DNA of 64,000 bases from Papiliotrema nemorosa. Taxonomy: Eukaryota > Basidiomycota > Tremellomycetes > Tremellales > Rhynchogastremaceae. The notes under the pieces are model-generated. The model did no database searches. It saw only the letters and a list, made by a program, of their open reading frames with translations, and was not told the DNA's origin. Positions 34,851 to 45,274 of the stretch are shown piece after piece; the first letter of the stretch is position 1; each line of letters opens with the position of its first letter. The stretch lies in NCBI GenBank assembly GCA_032158125.1, contig JASKOT010000007.1, positions 62,001 to 126,000 of the forward strand, read 5' to 3'. The position numbers and the translations under genes were made by a program.

Positions 34851-36263
34851 ATGGAGAAGGCTGAGCATCAAGGGACGACGTCCAAGTCGGAACGTCGCGT
34901 CTCCACCACGCGTTATATCAAGTTGAATCGACTGCCTACGCTCCAAGAGGTACTCGATCGTAGAACGAGAGCACCGCTGGATCTCTTTTGTTTCTATGTT
35001 GGTCACATCACAGGGGTACATTTCAGCGAAACTGACGATCAGATCTTCCTTCAACGAGAATCAGCGGAAGATGCGCTTGATTTCTGGCTTGATGTGCAAC
35101 AACATGAAAACATGTGCAAAGCGTATCTAAAGGTAACACACTGTTTTGCGTGGTGGTCAGATCTGACTATCAGGACCTGCGTAAATCCGGTCGAAGTGTA
35201 CAGGAAGATTGGCCCGAGTATGCCGAATACGCGCGAACTCATGGCTCGCACTTTCAACAACTCCTCAACTTGTCGTCCACCCCTCATTCGCCCAACCTCG
35301 ACCAGATACACGAGGATGGGGATGGTAACGAGACGCGAAGATCATCCGATATCTTGTCACCAACTCCCAACCGATCACCCACTCTACCCTCTTCGCCGCC
35401 TCAAATGTCCACAAGGGAGCGAAGGGACACCGAGTCACGAGGCATCAACGATTTTGGCACGTATGGAGGGAAACCTCAACGAGACCGACCCAGTGCTGCG
35501 CCCACCACTAGCAGCAGGATGAGCATCAGAGATCGATGGGCGGATAGAAAGAGCAGGGCGCCTACCATCATTGCGCGAGACAGGGCTATTGAAAAAGCCG
35601 CATTGGTGGAGAGTGCAGAGAGAATCTACCTGAGGTATCTCCTGCCCGGCGCAGAGAGGGAAATATACCTCCCGTCAGTTGTCGTTTTCATCCATAGGTT
35701 CGGAGCTGACAGAAAGACCCTCGCTACGATTGAACAACTTTCCCATTTCATCCCAAGAGGCATCCCCTTTGATCCCCGACTTGTTTCACGAACAAAAAGT
35801 GTACATTTTCCGAGCGCTGGAGCAGGATGCCTTTCCTCGATTCTTGCGTGCCAAAGCGTTTGGTAATCTCACCCCGCTCGGATCGTTTGTCCGGTTGGTC
35901 GCTGGGCTATTTTGTCTCTGGGGAGGGTTTGTACTTGGATTCTCACTCATCTTTTTGAATCACAAGCCCAAAGTGGACCGTCTCTGGGTCAGTTTACCAT
36001 TGTTTGGCCACTGAACTGATGACCAGATTATCCTGCCATTCTTTTTCGCGACAAACCTCTTGCTCGCCGCGTACTACTCTCTCTCACCGCTATTGGCGTT
36101 TTTACAGCAGTCCGAGACGACACCGTTTAGGTTTATCAGGATCAACGAGGGTTACGTGAGGGGACTGTTGCTATTGAGGGCGTTGTGGAACGAAGGGGTT
36201 TGTATAGCCATCACGGCGATCTTGACCGTCATTTTCGCCTTGGTCCCCGGGCACCGATTGTGA
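34851..36263 (+). CDS. RAX1: RGS-domain membrane protein, Rax1 type
   Basis: Yeast Rax1 (with Rax2) marks cell poles for bud-site selection; filamentous fungi have similar RGS-plus-membrane proteins. Four exons are predicted: 34851-35132, 35174-35674, 35717-35987 and 36027-36263. A split RGS fold starts near residue 30 (LPTLQEVLDRRTRAPLDLFC and ALDFWLDVQQHENMCKAYL) and resumes after a disordered Ser/Pro insert (SAERIYLRYLLPGAEREIYL, YIFRALEQDAFPRFLRAKAF). Three hydrophobic segments follow (VAGLFCLWGGFVLGFSLIFL, IILPFFFATNLLLAAYYSL, GVCIAITAILTVIFALV). The acceptor at 35716 was chosen because it restores IYLPPSLRLNNFP. Whether the RGS part still has GAP activity is not clear from sequence. Confidence 0.85.
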
Positions 36264-36424
36264 CGAGAGTAGGTTTGATCTAGAGACATCTCAAATCCTA
36301 CCTGTATATAACGCTATAACGAACCGACATGCTGTTCATGCACACCTAATGGAGTCTTTGGCCACATCAGAAGATTGAGCAAGGGTCAGAGGTATACAAG
36401 ATACATTGAATGCAATGAGTATGC

Positions 36425-38336
36425 CTAATACGGCCTCGCCCTAGCATTGCCGAGGTTTGAATTCCTATGAGCACCAGGTCCACGGTCGCCCTCGCCTCCA
36501 TTGGCATTTGGAGGTTGACCTCTCATTGCTGCAGGACCTCTGGGTGCAGTAGGAGGCGCAGGTCGACCCATTCCTCCAGCCATGTTGTTGTTGTAGCCCA
36601 TACCCATCCCTCCCATGTTGCCGCCCATGTTGCCCATGCTCATATTGCCCATGTTGCCCATTCCCATGCCACCGCCCATCATGTTGCCTCCCATCATACC
36701 CATCATGTTTCCCATGCCCATACCCATACCGCCCATACCTCCCATTCCCCCCATTCCCATCCCGCCTCGCGCCATGTTTGGGTTGATGGCTGGCGCATTG
36801 CCCATTCCTCCCATGTCTAATGTCAGATTGGACGCCGCCCGTACCTACTCTTCATCATGTTTTGGTACATCATGGCCATGGCGTTGGGATCAAAACCACC
36901 ACCCATCCCACCCATACCCATCTGAGGACCCTTCATCATGTTTTGATACATCATGGCCATGGCGTTGGGATCAAACCCGCCACCACCGAATCCACCTGCA
37001 TTGTTGCCAAACCCGCCTTGTCGGTTGGCGCCCCCGCTAAACTTGTTGGGCAAGTTGCCTGAACCTCGAGGCTGAGCTCGCTTGATCTCGATCTAGTGGT
37101 CAGCCAGCACAGAGTGATGTGGCGCACCTGTTTGCCCTGGAGTTCGATCCCACTGGCGTTCATGGCATTTTGAACAGCGTTTTCATCTTGAAACGTCGCA
37201 AAGGCAAACCCTTTTGACCGTGTCGTTTCCTTGTCAAACATGACGGTCGCATCCATGACGGTTCCGAACTGGCCTAAAAAGTCTTTGAGAATGTCCGAGG
37301 TGACGTTGGGTGCCAACCCGCCAACAAATACCTTGGCCGTGCGTTCGTGCTCTTCCCTCGGAATGGCGCGTTTCGGGTCGATCTGGGGTTAGGTGGACTC
37401 TGACGGTTCGCTCCTACCTGCTTTCCGTCGAGATGGTGGGATGATTGGAGCACCTTGTCGACACTCTCGGCGTGTTTATATGTCAAGAAGGCAAAACCTC
37501 TGGATCGACCGGACGGATCTCGCATGACGGTGCAAGAGTCGATTTCACCGTACTTGCCCATGTACTCTTTCAACCCATCTGTCATGAGTTTAAGATCGAT
37601 TTAAGTCCTCACCGTCTGTCGTTTCCCAGTTGAGACCGCCTATGAACATTTTGCTGTATTTTCGATCGTCAGATGGGAGATTACGTCAAAGGGGGTGGTG
37701 TAGCGTCCATGTCGAGATATGCGGTACATCCAGGTAGGTAGTACGAGACGAGAGTAGGTAAAGTATAGAGATACGATAAAACGACAGTGGTAGGGATAGT
37801 ATCAGTATATCGACTTTTATGGAAACGTGATGGAGAAGAATCTATACGAGTGATAGGTATACCTGTGACTTTTCGTTTCGCACTCACCACCCTTACAAGA
37901 GGATACACGGTGTGGGTGGGATATGGAGGAGAGACTACTGACCCCGCTTCGTTATCAACTGGTTTGGGTCCGGCATTATTACCAAAGTTTCCCTGTCCAC
38001 CTTGACCTCCGAATCCCCCTTGGGCATTGTTGCCGTTGAAGCTGTTGGTCTGGGGACCTTGTTGCATGGGTGCGGATGATGAAGACGCTTGGTTGTAGCC
38101 CGTCCCACCGGACGCGACCTGGTTATTTTGTGCAGTGCCATCTTGCTGTTGCTGGTTTGAGGAGGAAGCCGGCGGAGGGTCAAGCTCATCTGGATCGACG
38201 AGCTCTTCCTCGAGAGCGGTCGCATCGAGATCTTCATCCAGGTCTAGAGTTGTCAGAGATGCTAGAGTTTTAGAGTGTACTGCTCACCCTTGTAGAGGTC
38301 CTCGTCGTATAGCTCGTCGTTGTTGTCGTATGCCAT
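36425..38336 (-). CDS. HRP1: Two-RRM RNA-binding protein, Hrp1/Nab4 (CFIB) type
   Basis: Hrp1 binds UA-rich enhancement elements for cleavage/polyadenylation and shuttles with mRNA; animal relatives are hnRNP A/D and Musashi. The ATG at 38336 starts an acidic, Gln/Ser/Gly-rich N-terminus. RRM1 begins KMFIGGLNWETTD (RNP2) with SRGFAFLTY (RNP1). RRM2 begins AKVFVGGLAPNVTSDILKDF with SKGFAFATF. The linker IDPKRAIPREEHERT and the post-RRM2 IEIKRAQPRG match the family. The C-terminus is Gly/Met/Asn-rich with an internal duplication of FDPNAMAMMYQNMMK and ends in an RGG-like stretch. One intron (37654-37942) is 289 nt, the longest I placed in the window. Among homologues Hrp1 fits best, but a Musashi/DAZAP-like name is possible. 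Confidence 0.88.
36600..36990 (-). repeat. Gly/Met-rich coding repeats, with a duplicated FDPNAMAMMYQ segment
   Basis: Short repeats encoding Met-Gly-Gly/Met-Gly-Asn units fill 36600-36780. A longer near-identical segment occurs twice (about 36855-36905 and 36935-36988), roughly 80 bp apart. Both lie in HRP1 and keep frame, consistent with expansion by replication slippage or unequal crossover. Confidence 0.8.
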
Positions 38337-38445
38337 CTTGGTGTGTTGGGCTGTGAGAGGAATGAGGAACAACGGAGAAGGAGGAAGGGCGAGGCGGGTC
38401 AATGGATTACACCGTGGGAAAGTGAGCTCCCTCGGCAAATCGGCA
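38337..38445. promoter_or_regulatory. Very short bidirectional promoter HRP1/amidohydrolase
   Basis: Only 109 bp separate the two chosen start codons. Both 5' UTRs and core promoters must fit here or overlap the first exons. If the amidohydrolase starts at the alternative in-frame ATG (38521), the gap is 184 bp. No TATA box is evident. Confidence 0.45.
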
Positions 38446-40958
38446 ATGTCCGACCACACCCTCCCACCTCCACTCTCCTCGTCCAACCCACCTAAAGAGG
38501 TCGACCAACCCTTGCCCACCATGGCAGAGCTCAGAGAGCGCAAACCTGGCTCAAGGCTCTCCCCCGCGCAGAGGACAGCTCTCAAGAACATTGCCGCCTC
38601 GCCGGGTTATCAACGTGCACCTCGACCTAAACGTCAATCGAATCGCTCCTTGCACATTTCAGTGTCGCTACTGATCCTCGCATTCTTTGTGGTCTACGCT
38701 CAACGAAACAAGCCGGCTCAAACGGTATATTCTGTCACTGGGGCTAGTCTTCCCAAATGGTATGCTATATGCTCGAAAGAAGGGAGAAAGGTGTATACGA
38801 TACCGGAAGAAGGGGGCGAGGGTGGGGTAGAGTGTGTGGTCGTGAACGATAAGCGAGTCGCAGATGTGGGCAGTTTGGGTGAGGAGCCAACTCATCCTAC
38901 CTTTAAAGATCAACTAATTGTAGCCAGGGTACGGAGGCGGTATGGCGACAAGGCGACCATAGGAGCGGTGGACCAAGCACCGCCAGAAGTGAAGAAATCA
39001 GGCGGTCTCAAGATCTTCTACCTCCGTCCGGGTCACACCCTCACAACAGTCAGCTATAAATGTCCGCAACTGTATGGTTGAGCTAATTCTCAGGGACTGA
39101 CAGACTCCCATGGGCACCCTCTGCAATACGGTCACTCGCTGCAACTACCGCTATCCGAGACGAGAACCAAGGAAGAGGTCATTGACAAAGTCGAGCAGTA
39201 TGTGCTCTCGCAAGGGGACTTAGGGGAAAGATGGGTGGAAGGGATGGGATGGAACCAGAACAAGTGGCCCGTACAGGAGTTTCCTACTGCCGTGAGTGAC
39301 TTAGATTGAGCGGAAGCCGATATCGCAGGGGGATCTAGAAGACTCGCCTATTTTGAAGGGACTGCCCATTGTTTTATCTCGGATTGATGTACACGCGCTG
39401 TGGGTATCGCCAGCGGTGCTACAACGTCTCGGCAATTTACCCGAGCATATCGATGGTGGCCAGATTGTCCGCGATGAAGCGGGTCGACCTACAGGGATCT
39501 TTGTGAGTGATCCATCGCGCCGAGCTGACGGCCAGGTGGACAATGCCATGGAGCTAGTCTACGCTGCCGTTCCAGCTTGGACCGATGCGCAGAGAGAAGG
39601 GTTCTTGGGTAAGATGATGGATGACGCGCTTGCCGTGGGCATGACGGGTGTGCACGATGCAATGTTGTCCGAGGCGGATTATCGGTTTTTCCAGCGGTAA
39701 GCATTGCATCCAGTGATGCCGGCTGATCGTGTCAGGATGGCAGAGTCTGACAAGCTGAGAATGAGATTCTATTCCATGGTGCGTCACTCTTAGCGGGAAG
39801 GGCTCATGACAAGGTGTACTGCGATGACAAGAACCGATATTGTGGAGACAGCGTACCTCGAGTTCACAATGCTCAAGGTGAGTTTGTTCCATCAGAAGAG
39901 CTGACTTTTAGACTCTCGCTGGACCGTCCGATCAGTCAAGTTGTTTGCTGATGGCGCACTGGGGTCGCACGGGGCGGCATTGATCGACGACTATTCTGAT
40001 CAACCCGGGTGGAAAGGTTTGTTGCTCAAGCCTGACGAGGTGTGGGAGCCATTGGTCAGGGAATGGTATGAGAATGTGAGTGGAGCGTGAGGATCGGCTC
40101 AAGCTGATGTCAGGGCTGGCAAGTGGTGAGTCATCTCGGCGCAGAGATGGCTGATGAAAGAATGTCCACACGATTGGAGACAGGGCCAATCGCATAGCTA
40201 TCGATGCTATCGAGACTGTTCTGGATGGCAAGCCAAGTAAAGGACAGTTTCGCCTGGAACACGCGCAGATTCTGGCTCCCACCGATCTCGAGCGCGCAGC
40301 GAGACTAGGATGTAGGTTGCAATGCATCGATCAAGGGCTGACAATAGTGATCGCGAGTTATCAGCCGACGCATGCGACGAGTGATGTGAGGAAAACGTTC
40401 CGTATACAACCTATACTGATGACAGATGTGGTATGCCGAGGACCGGTTGGTGAGCTCGTCCATATGAATTGTATGCAGCTGATCCTTAGGGCGCTGAGCG
40501 GATGAAAGGAGCGTACGCTTGGAAGTCGTACCTCGAGTGAGTACCGCAGTCTCCAGGGTTGCTCACCATACAGCCTCGGAGGGAGAATCGCCCTTGGGTC
40601 CGACTTTCCCGTGGAGTCGATCGATCCGTTGAAAGGGTTTTACGCTGCGGTCACGAGACTCGATGAATCGGGCAAATCGCCCCATGGACCGGGAGGATGG
40701 TATCCAGACGAAAAGTTGACACGACTCGAGGCGATCCGGGGCATGACGGTGGACGGTGGGTCATACCGTCGGCGGTACTAATGTGCAGCTGCTTATGCCT
40801 CGATGAGTAATGATACGGGATCATTGACGATTGGGAAACGATTCGATGCGGTGATTTGGGATGATGATCTGTTTACAGTGGTAGAAGAGGAGATCCTAGA
40901 CACTAGAGTGCAGGCGACGATCATCGATGGGCAATTGGCATTCGGCTCCATGGTGTAA
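38446..40958 (+). CDS. Membrane-anchored amidohydrolase family 3 protein (YtcJ/LAF3-like)
   Basis: A metal-dependent hydrolase of the amidohydrolase-3 group; substrate unknown. About twelve exons are needed. An N-terminal membrane anchor (LHISVSLLILAFFVVYAQ, residues ~70-88) would place the catalytic domain in a secretory compartment or outside. The beta-sandwich and metal-binding strand GLTDSHGHPLQYGHSL (HxH) come next. Further family motifs are ALWVSPAVLQRLG, VKLFADGALGSHGAALID, VNVHTIGDRANRIAIDAIE, LEHAQILAPTDLERAARLG, IASYQPTHATSDM, GGRIALGSDFPVESIDPL and the GKRFDAVIWDDDLF end. The catalytic Asp in GSDFPVE is kept. Plant LAF3 and bacterial YtcJ are relatives, but neither has a settled substrate. 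Confidence 0.85.
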
Positions 40959-41183
40959 AGCACACTACTTGGTTTTGTGCATCTCACCACACCTGTGACT
41001 GGTTTGAACAAGGTGGGCACTGTTGAAATGATTTTGCATACCGTGACTTTCTAAATATGCTGTTTGTTTCTACGCAAGATGACTTGCTTTTCAGATCTAG
41101 GTATATACAATCCGGATATCTAGCATGTGGGTATTACCCCTCTGCGCTCATCAGTCATAGCGTTGAAGCCGTGTATGCGTGAT
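40959..41183. other. Convergent gap amidohydrolase/ADO1
   Basis: A 225-bp convergent region with both 3' ends; nothing else is supported. Confidence 0.5.
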
Positions 41184-42399
41184 TTAGACGTCAACCTTGG
41201 GGTAGGCGAGCTTGGGACCGATTTGTCCACAGCACATTTGACCCAACTTGTGTCCAATCTCGACAGCCTCGTCCAGGCTCTTTCCAGCCGCCAAAGCACC
41301 CATGAATCCACCCGCAAACATGTCGCCGGCACCGTTGGTGTCGACAATCTTGTCGTCGGCGAGTTTGGGCACAGGGTAGGTTTTGGGGTTGGAGTCGGTG
41401 AGTTGAAGGTTGGAGGGCGAGTCGGAGGGGGAGGATGAAGCGACGAGGGTGGAATCGGCACCTTGGGTGATGACTACGAGTCGGGCTCGCGAAGCGTTGG
41501 ATTTGTTGAACGAGGCCAAGGTGGATGCGACAGTCTCCAACGAGGCGGACTGGAGTCAGCGTGAAACTTTTGAGGTGACTCACCCCGTGACCGGCGGCGG
41601 TGGCGTAGGCAGCAGCCTCGGACTCGTTTCCGATCAAAATGTCAACGTGAGGGAGGAGAGTCTCGAGTTGGACCTTGAAGAATTGAGGGATGAATGGAGC
41701 CGACAGGTTGAGGACGACGGTTTTACCCCGCGACGAGGCAGTCTTGGCGACCTCGACGGCGGATTCGATACCGTGGGTGAGAAAGTAGCCTTCAATGTAA
41801 AAGTATTTGGCGCCGGACAAGAGCTCTTGGATCTCTGGTTTGGCGAGGTGGTCTGGGGTAAACGCCTCGGCAGCTCGGAGAGTAGTGACGAGGGATCGGT
41901 CGTGGCCCGAGATGATGACGGCACAGGCGCCGGTTTTGGTAGGGGAGGGTTGGACCTGGTAGGCCGATTGGACATTTTCGGCGTCGTTGGCTGATCGAAG
42001 GGTTTGAGCCAAGTCGTCGTCTCCGACCGATCCAATGTATGCGACCGAGCCGGAGGGCAGGACGTACTGGGTGTCAGAGATCCTCGGGGATATGGGGTGG
42101 TAGGCTTACAGCGGCACCTCGAGCAGCGTTCTGGGCGGCACCACCGGCGACATAGGTCACCTCGGCGTTCTTGACGATGTCGTCGTAGCTGCCATGAGCC
42201 AATTGCACAATTCAAGGGAGCTTACATTGGGAGGTGCTTCTCCTCGGCGAGGATGGCGTCGTTTGACTTGAGGTCATACTTTTGGAGGTACTCGGTACCC
42301 TGTTTAGGGTCGACCTGGATGTCCAGCTGGGGCGTTAGCGGAATCTTGTAGAGAGCATCTTACGAGGGGGTTACCGAGAGAGACGACGATGGGAGCCAT
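41184..42399 (-). CDS. ADO1: Adenosine kinase
   Basis: Phosphorylates adenosine to AMP with ATP, recycling the adenosine released by the S-adenosylmethionine cycle (cytosol/nucleus). The ATG at 42399 starts MAPIVVSLGNPL, spliced to LDIQVDPKQGTEYLQKYDL, EKHLPIYDDIVKNAEVTYV and AGGAAQNAARGA. The ribokinase/PfkB fold follows, with AYIGSVGDDDLAQTLR, KTGACAVIISGHDRSLV, YFYIEGYFLTHG, DILIGNESEAAAYA, and the catalytic anion-hole motif IVDTNGAGDMFAGGFMGA (the Asp of GAGD is the base). The C-terminal GPKLAYPK resembles other adenosine kinases. An upstream in-frame ATG exists at 42489, but the sequence from 42399 matches the family start. Part of the minus-strand set ADO1, Txl1, SARAF, Ddr48-like; these are separate genes, not an operon. 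Confidence 0.95.
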
Positions 42400-42674
42400 T
42401 GTGATTATGTCTTTTAGTAGAAAGGTGAGAGAGGTTGAAAGATGAAACGTTTGAAATCTCGAGATGAGGCGCGCCACGGGAATCCGCAATATTTGTATGA
42501 GTGATTTTTGGGACGCTGTTTATCCCATTGATCGACGAACTCTCAGAACACCATGCATAGCGTCGCGAGGACTAATGCGGCAGGGTCTATGGATCTTCAT
42601 CTATCTACAAAGCCTGCTCATAGCTCATCGGTCGATTTGAGTGGTCCCTTGTCGGTGGTCCCCGCGACTACTCG

Positions 42675-43759
42675 TCAACTCTGGCGCAAGAAGCCACACT
42701 CACTCGTCCCAAAGAGATCAATCGAGTCGATCCTGGTCGTCTCCTCGTCCTCTTGATTGTCCTTGACCAGAATATGTAGACTTCTCACATTTTGAAACCT
42801 CACAAATCTCAAATCCACCTTGTTCCCTTTAATCTGCTCCATTGTCAGCTCCAACTCTTGAGCCGGTTCGAGCGTTTCGACATCTCCAAAATCCAGCGAG
42901 AGGTGGTTGACGAATAGCTTGATGTTTTTGGGCGCTTGACTAGGGCATACTCCGCCAAAGATGGAGATGGATTTGAGTTTGACAGGCTCGAGGAAGGGAA
43001 TGGCGATGAGCAGTTCGGGATCTGTATCGCTCTCGAGGTATGAACGGCCTTTGGGTCCGGCATTGGGGCCGATGATGGAGGATAAAGGGTGGGTAGAGGA
43101 CTCGTTGAGACAGGTGAGACCTTTCGAGGTGATGTTGTGAAGGAGGGACGAGGTGTTGTCGACGGGTGCGCATGGGGTTGAGGTTGAGGCGGCTGGTCTG
43201 GAGGGGACAGGTCCAGCGTGTTGGGTCACCAGAGCGTTGAGCTGTGGAGCTGATGCCCCTTTGAGCTGGGAGTGAGCCTCGGTCGGTAGCGTGAGCTCAC
43301 CTCGGCGATCTCTCGTCCACCTTTGAGAAATTTAAACGTGGGCATGGCTCGAATGGCAAAACGAGCCGCGAGTTGTTGTTGGTGGTCCACATCGACTTTC
43401 TGCATCGTCAGTACCTTGGGATCAGAGCTGTACGCTGGGCATACCACAAACTTGACATGCGCAAACTGCTTGATCAGTAGGGGGCTTTATTCAGATGACT
43501 CACCCGGGTCGCCAGTTGCGCATAGACCGGAGCGATCGCATGACAGGGCCCACACCAGGACTAGAGTCAGAGGAGCGTCACATAGCGGGCCGTTATAGTT
43601 TGGGTGGACGCAAGCTCACCGCATGAAAGTCGATGACCAAGAGCTGGGTGGGAGGCAACGACCTGACAATGTTGTCGAATTCTGTCTGTCAGCTATGGTT
43701 CAAAATGTTCCAGGCAGCTGACCAGAGACGGAGGAGATCTCTGTTATACCAGGCGCCAT
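42675..43759 (-). CDS. TXL1: Thioredoxin-PITH protein (Txl1/TXNL1)
   Basis: In fission yeast and animals Txl1/TXNL1 is a thioredoxin that docks on the 26S proteasome through its PITH domain. The ATG at 43759 starts MAPGITEISSVSG, spliced to EFDNIVRSLPPTQLLVIDFH. The active site SWCGPCHAIAPVYAQ (CxxC) and the downstream KVDVDHQQQLAARFAIRAMP (cis-Pro loop) complete the thioredoxin fold. The PITH domain spans roughly residues 130-320: LESDTDPELLIAIPFLEPVK, LKSISIFG, VRFQNVRSLHILVKDNQEDE, and RIDSIDLFG near the end. About five exons are involved. Domain order and length match the family, and there is no sign of damage. Confidence 0.92.
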
Positions 43760-43983
43760 GGTGCAAGTCTGAGGGGAGTAAAGGATGAGACTGAACAGGT
43801 AAGGTTGATCACGACACGAGGTCGACCATGTTGGAGCCCCGCATCAACTCCTTGAGGCTACGAGACGCAGCGTATTGCAGAAGGGCAACGGAACTTGCAA
43901 AGTATGCACAGAGGAGCATATGCATGAGATGAGGTGAATCATTTCGGGTATAACAGCAAGGGTACCTTTTCCATCACACTGGT
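43760..43983. other. Tandem gap SARAF/Txl1
   Basis: A 224-bp gap between the SARAF stop and the Txl1 start on the minus strand. It should hold the Txl1 promoter and the SARAF 3' end; nothing distinctive is seen. Confidence 0.4.
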
Positions 43984-44992
43984 CTACCGATTACTCGTCC
44001 CGCCGAATCCTGTCGCTCTTCTCATTTCTCCCAGATTGCTAGGTCCCACCCCTCTATCATCCTCATCAAACCTCTGCATCCTGCTCGGGTGCCTCTCGGT
44101 CAACGTGGACCTCTGATGATTGTTGCCCCGATTAGCAGCGAGATAAGCGGCCGTTCCGCCCATGGCTAGACCCGTCCAGAACCCCGGGCCAGAGCTGCGT
44201 CCGGGAGGGGAGGTGCTCGGTTGGGAGAAAGTTTCGTCTTTAGTGTATGGTGGAGGGGGTCCAGGGCTGAAACCGGGTCCTGGTCCGCCGTACCACCCTC
44301 CTCCCCCTCCCCCTCCCCCTCCCCCTCCCCCTCCACCTCCCCCTCCACCTCCACCCCCGCCGCCGTGGTGATCGTGTCCACTCCACGGAAAGAAACGAGA
44401 AGCAGGAGGGGGGGCTATAGATGGGTAGAGGCGGAGCAAGATGGATCGGATCAAAGAGTACGCCAGGGTTGCTAGGACGAGGAGAAAGACCCAACTGAAC
44501 GCGCGATTGACGAATTGCTCTGTTTCTCAGCATCAACTTGACAAACCTTGACTGACCGAGAGAAGAGTGGGAGGGGTGGTATTCATTGAAGACTCGATGA
44601 TCTGTCCTGTGCAGGTCGTACGTCAACCCGCATGATCCTGTCGTTAGTGCCGCCCACGCCAATACACACCTTGAAGGATGTTCTTGTCCCCAGAATTTGC
44701 CCATCCCTCGCAGGATACTTCCACCCGGCCCAACCTCAGGCTGGACGGGAGGTCGGTATCGCATTTCCATTGAACGTTCCCGGTCCCATCGTCGCCCATG
44801 TTGGTGCACTGTACCGTTTCTGGCTGAAAGTCGTGGCACGGCTTGCCGACACACGTCAGCTGGGCTAACCGTTAGCGGACCACAGGGCAGGGACGTACGG
44901 ATGGGATCGGCTCGGCGGGATGAGGTCGACGCATCACGGTGAAATGTGAGCGTCTTGATCTTGTTCAAGGGGACCTTTTTGTGCGATGGCAT
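43984..44992 (-). CDS. SARAF (TMEM66) homologue
   Basis: In animals SARAF is an ER membrane protein that slowly inactivates STIM-Orai calcium entry. Here VPLNKIKTLTFHRDAST, the SSRRADPI segment, LTCVGKPCHDFQPETVQC, WKCDTDLPSSLRLG, EVSCEGWANSGD and SCGLTYDL match its luminal beta-sandwich, including the paired cysteines. One membrane segment follows (FSWVFLLVLATLAYSLIR), then a cytosolic tail with a long poly-Gly run and Pro/Ser stretches. About four exons. An ER signal peptide should precede the luminal domain, but the ATG at 44992 gives none and an in-frame stop lies just upstream. A missed 5' exon is possible, because a usable acceptor precedes VPLNK. The C-terminus lacks other known motifs. 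Confidence 0.82.
44295..44364 (-). repeat. G-rich hexanucleotide/trinucleotide repeat encoding poly-Gly
   Basis: The plus strand is a run of CTCCCC and CTCCAC units; read on the minus strand it encodes about 18-20 glycines in the SARAF tail. Repeated GGGG blocks make G-quadruplex formation likely in the coding strand and in the mRNA. Confidence 0.85.
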
Positions 44993-45274
44993 GATTCGGT
45001 GCAGAGGTCAGATGTAGACAAAGGTTGAAAAAGAGCGCTCAAAACGGCACTTGATGAGTAGACACAAAAGGGTGGACTTTCCACGTCGATCATCTCGCTG
45101 GAACAACTTTCTGAAACAACAACATTGGGGCTCCACATGGCGGTCTCTAACAGCACGTTGCACATATCATTCATTCGATTTTACCGTTACCTGACTATCA
45201 AACACATCTTTTATGTCAAAGGCCTCCTATCTCGATCATAACCATACTGTGCATACGCCCGTAGATGGCGACGA
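44993..45274. other. Tandem gap Ddr48-like/SARAF
   Basis: This 282-bp gap must hold the SARAF promoter and the 3' end of the Ddr48-like gene. I looked for an upstream exon encoding a signal peptide for SARAF and did not find a convincing one. Confidence 0.4.

Noticed and set aside
35675..35716. Read-through of the RAX1-like exon 2 without splicing
   Set aside because: The open frame continues but yields no RGS motif; the 42-nt intron restores IYLPPSLRLNNFP and the downstream QDAFPRFLRAK block.
20003..36263. A functional cluster linking ArfGEF, flippase and RAX1-like genes
   Set aside because: The three act on membranes or polarity, but unrelated genes (CUE3, ANCHR-like, mitochondrial uS12) lie between them and there is no shared promoter pattern; chance neighbourhood is the simpler reading.
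42553..42756. Short plus-strand frame between ADO1 and Txl1
   Set aside because: It overlaps the Txl1 coding end on the opposite strand, has no domain and no splice continuation.
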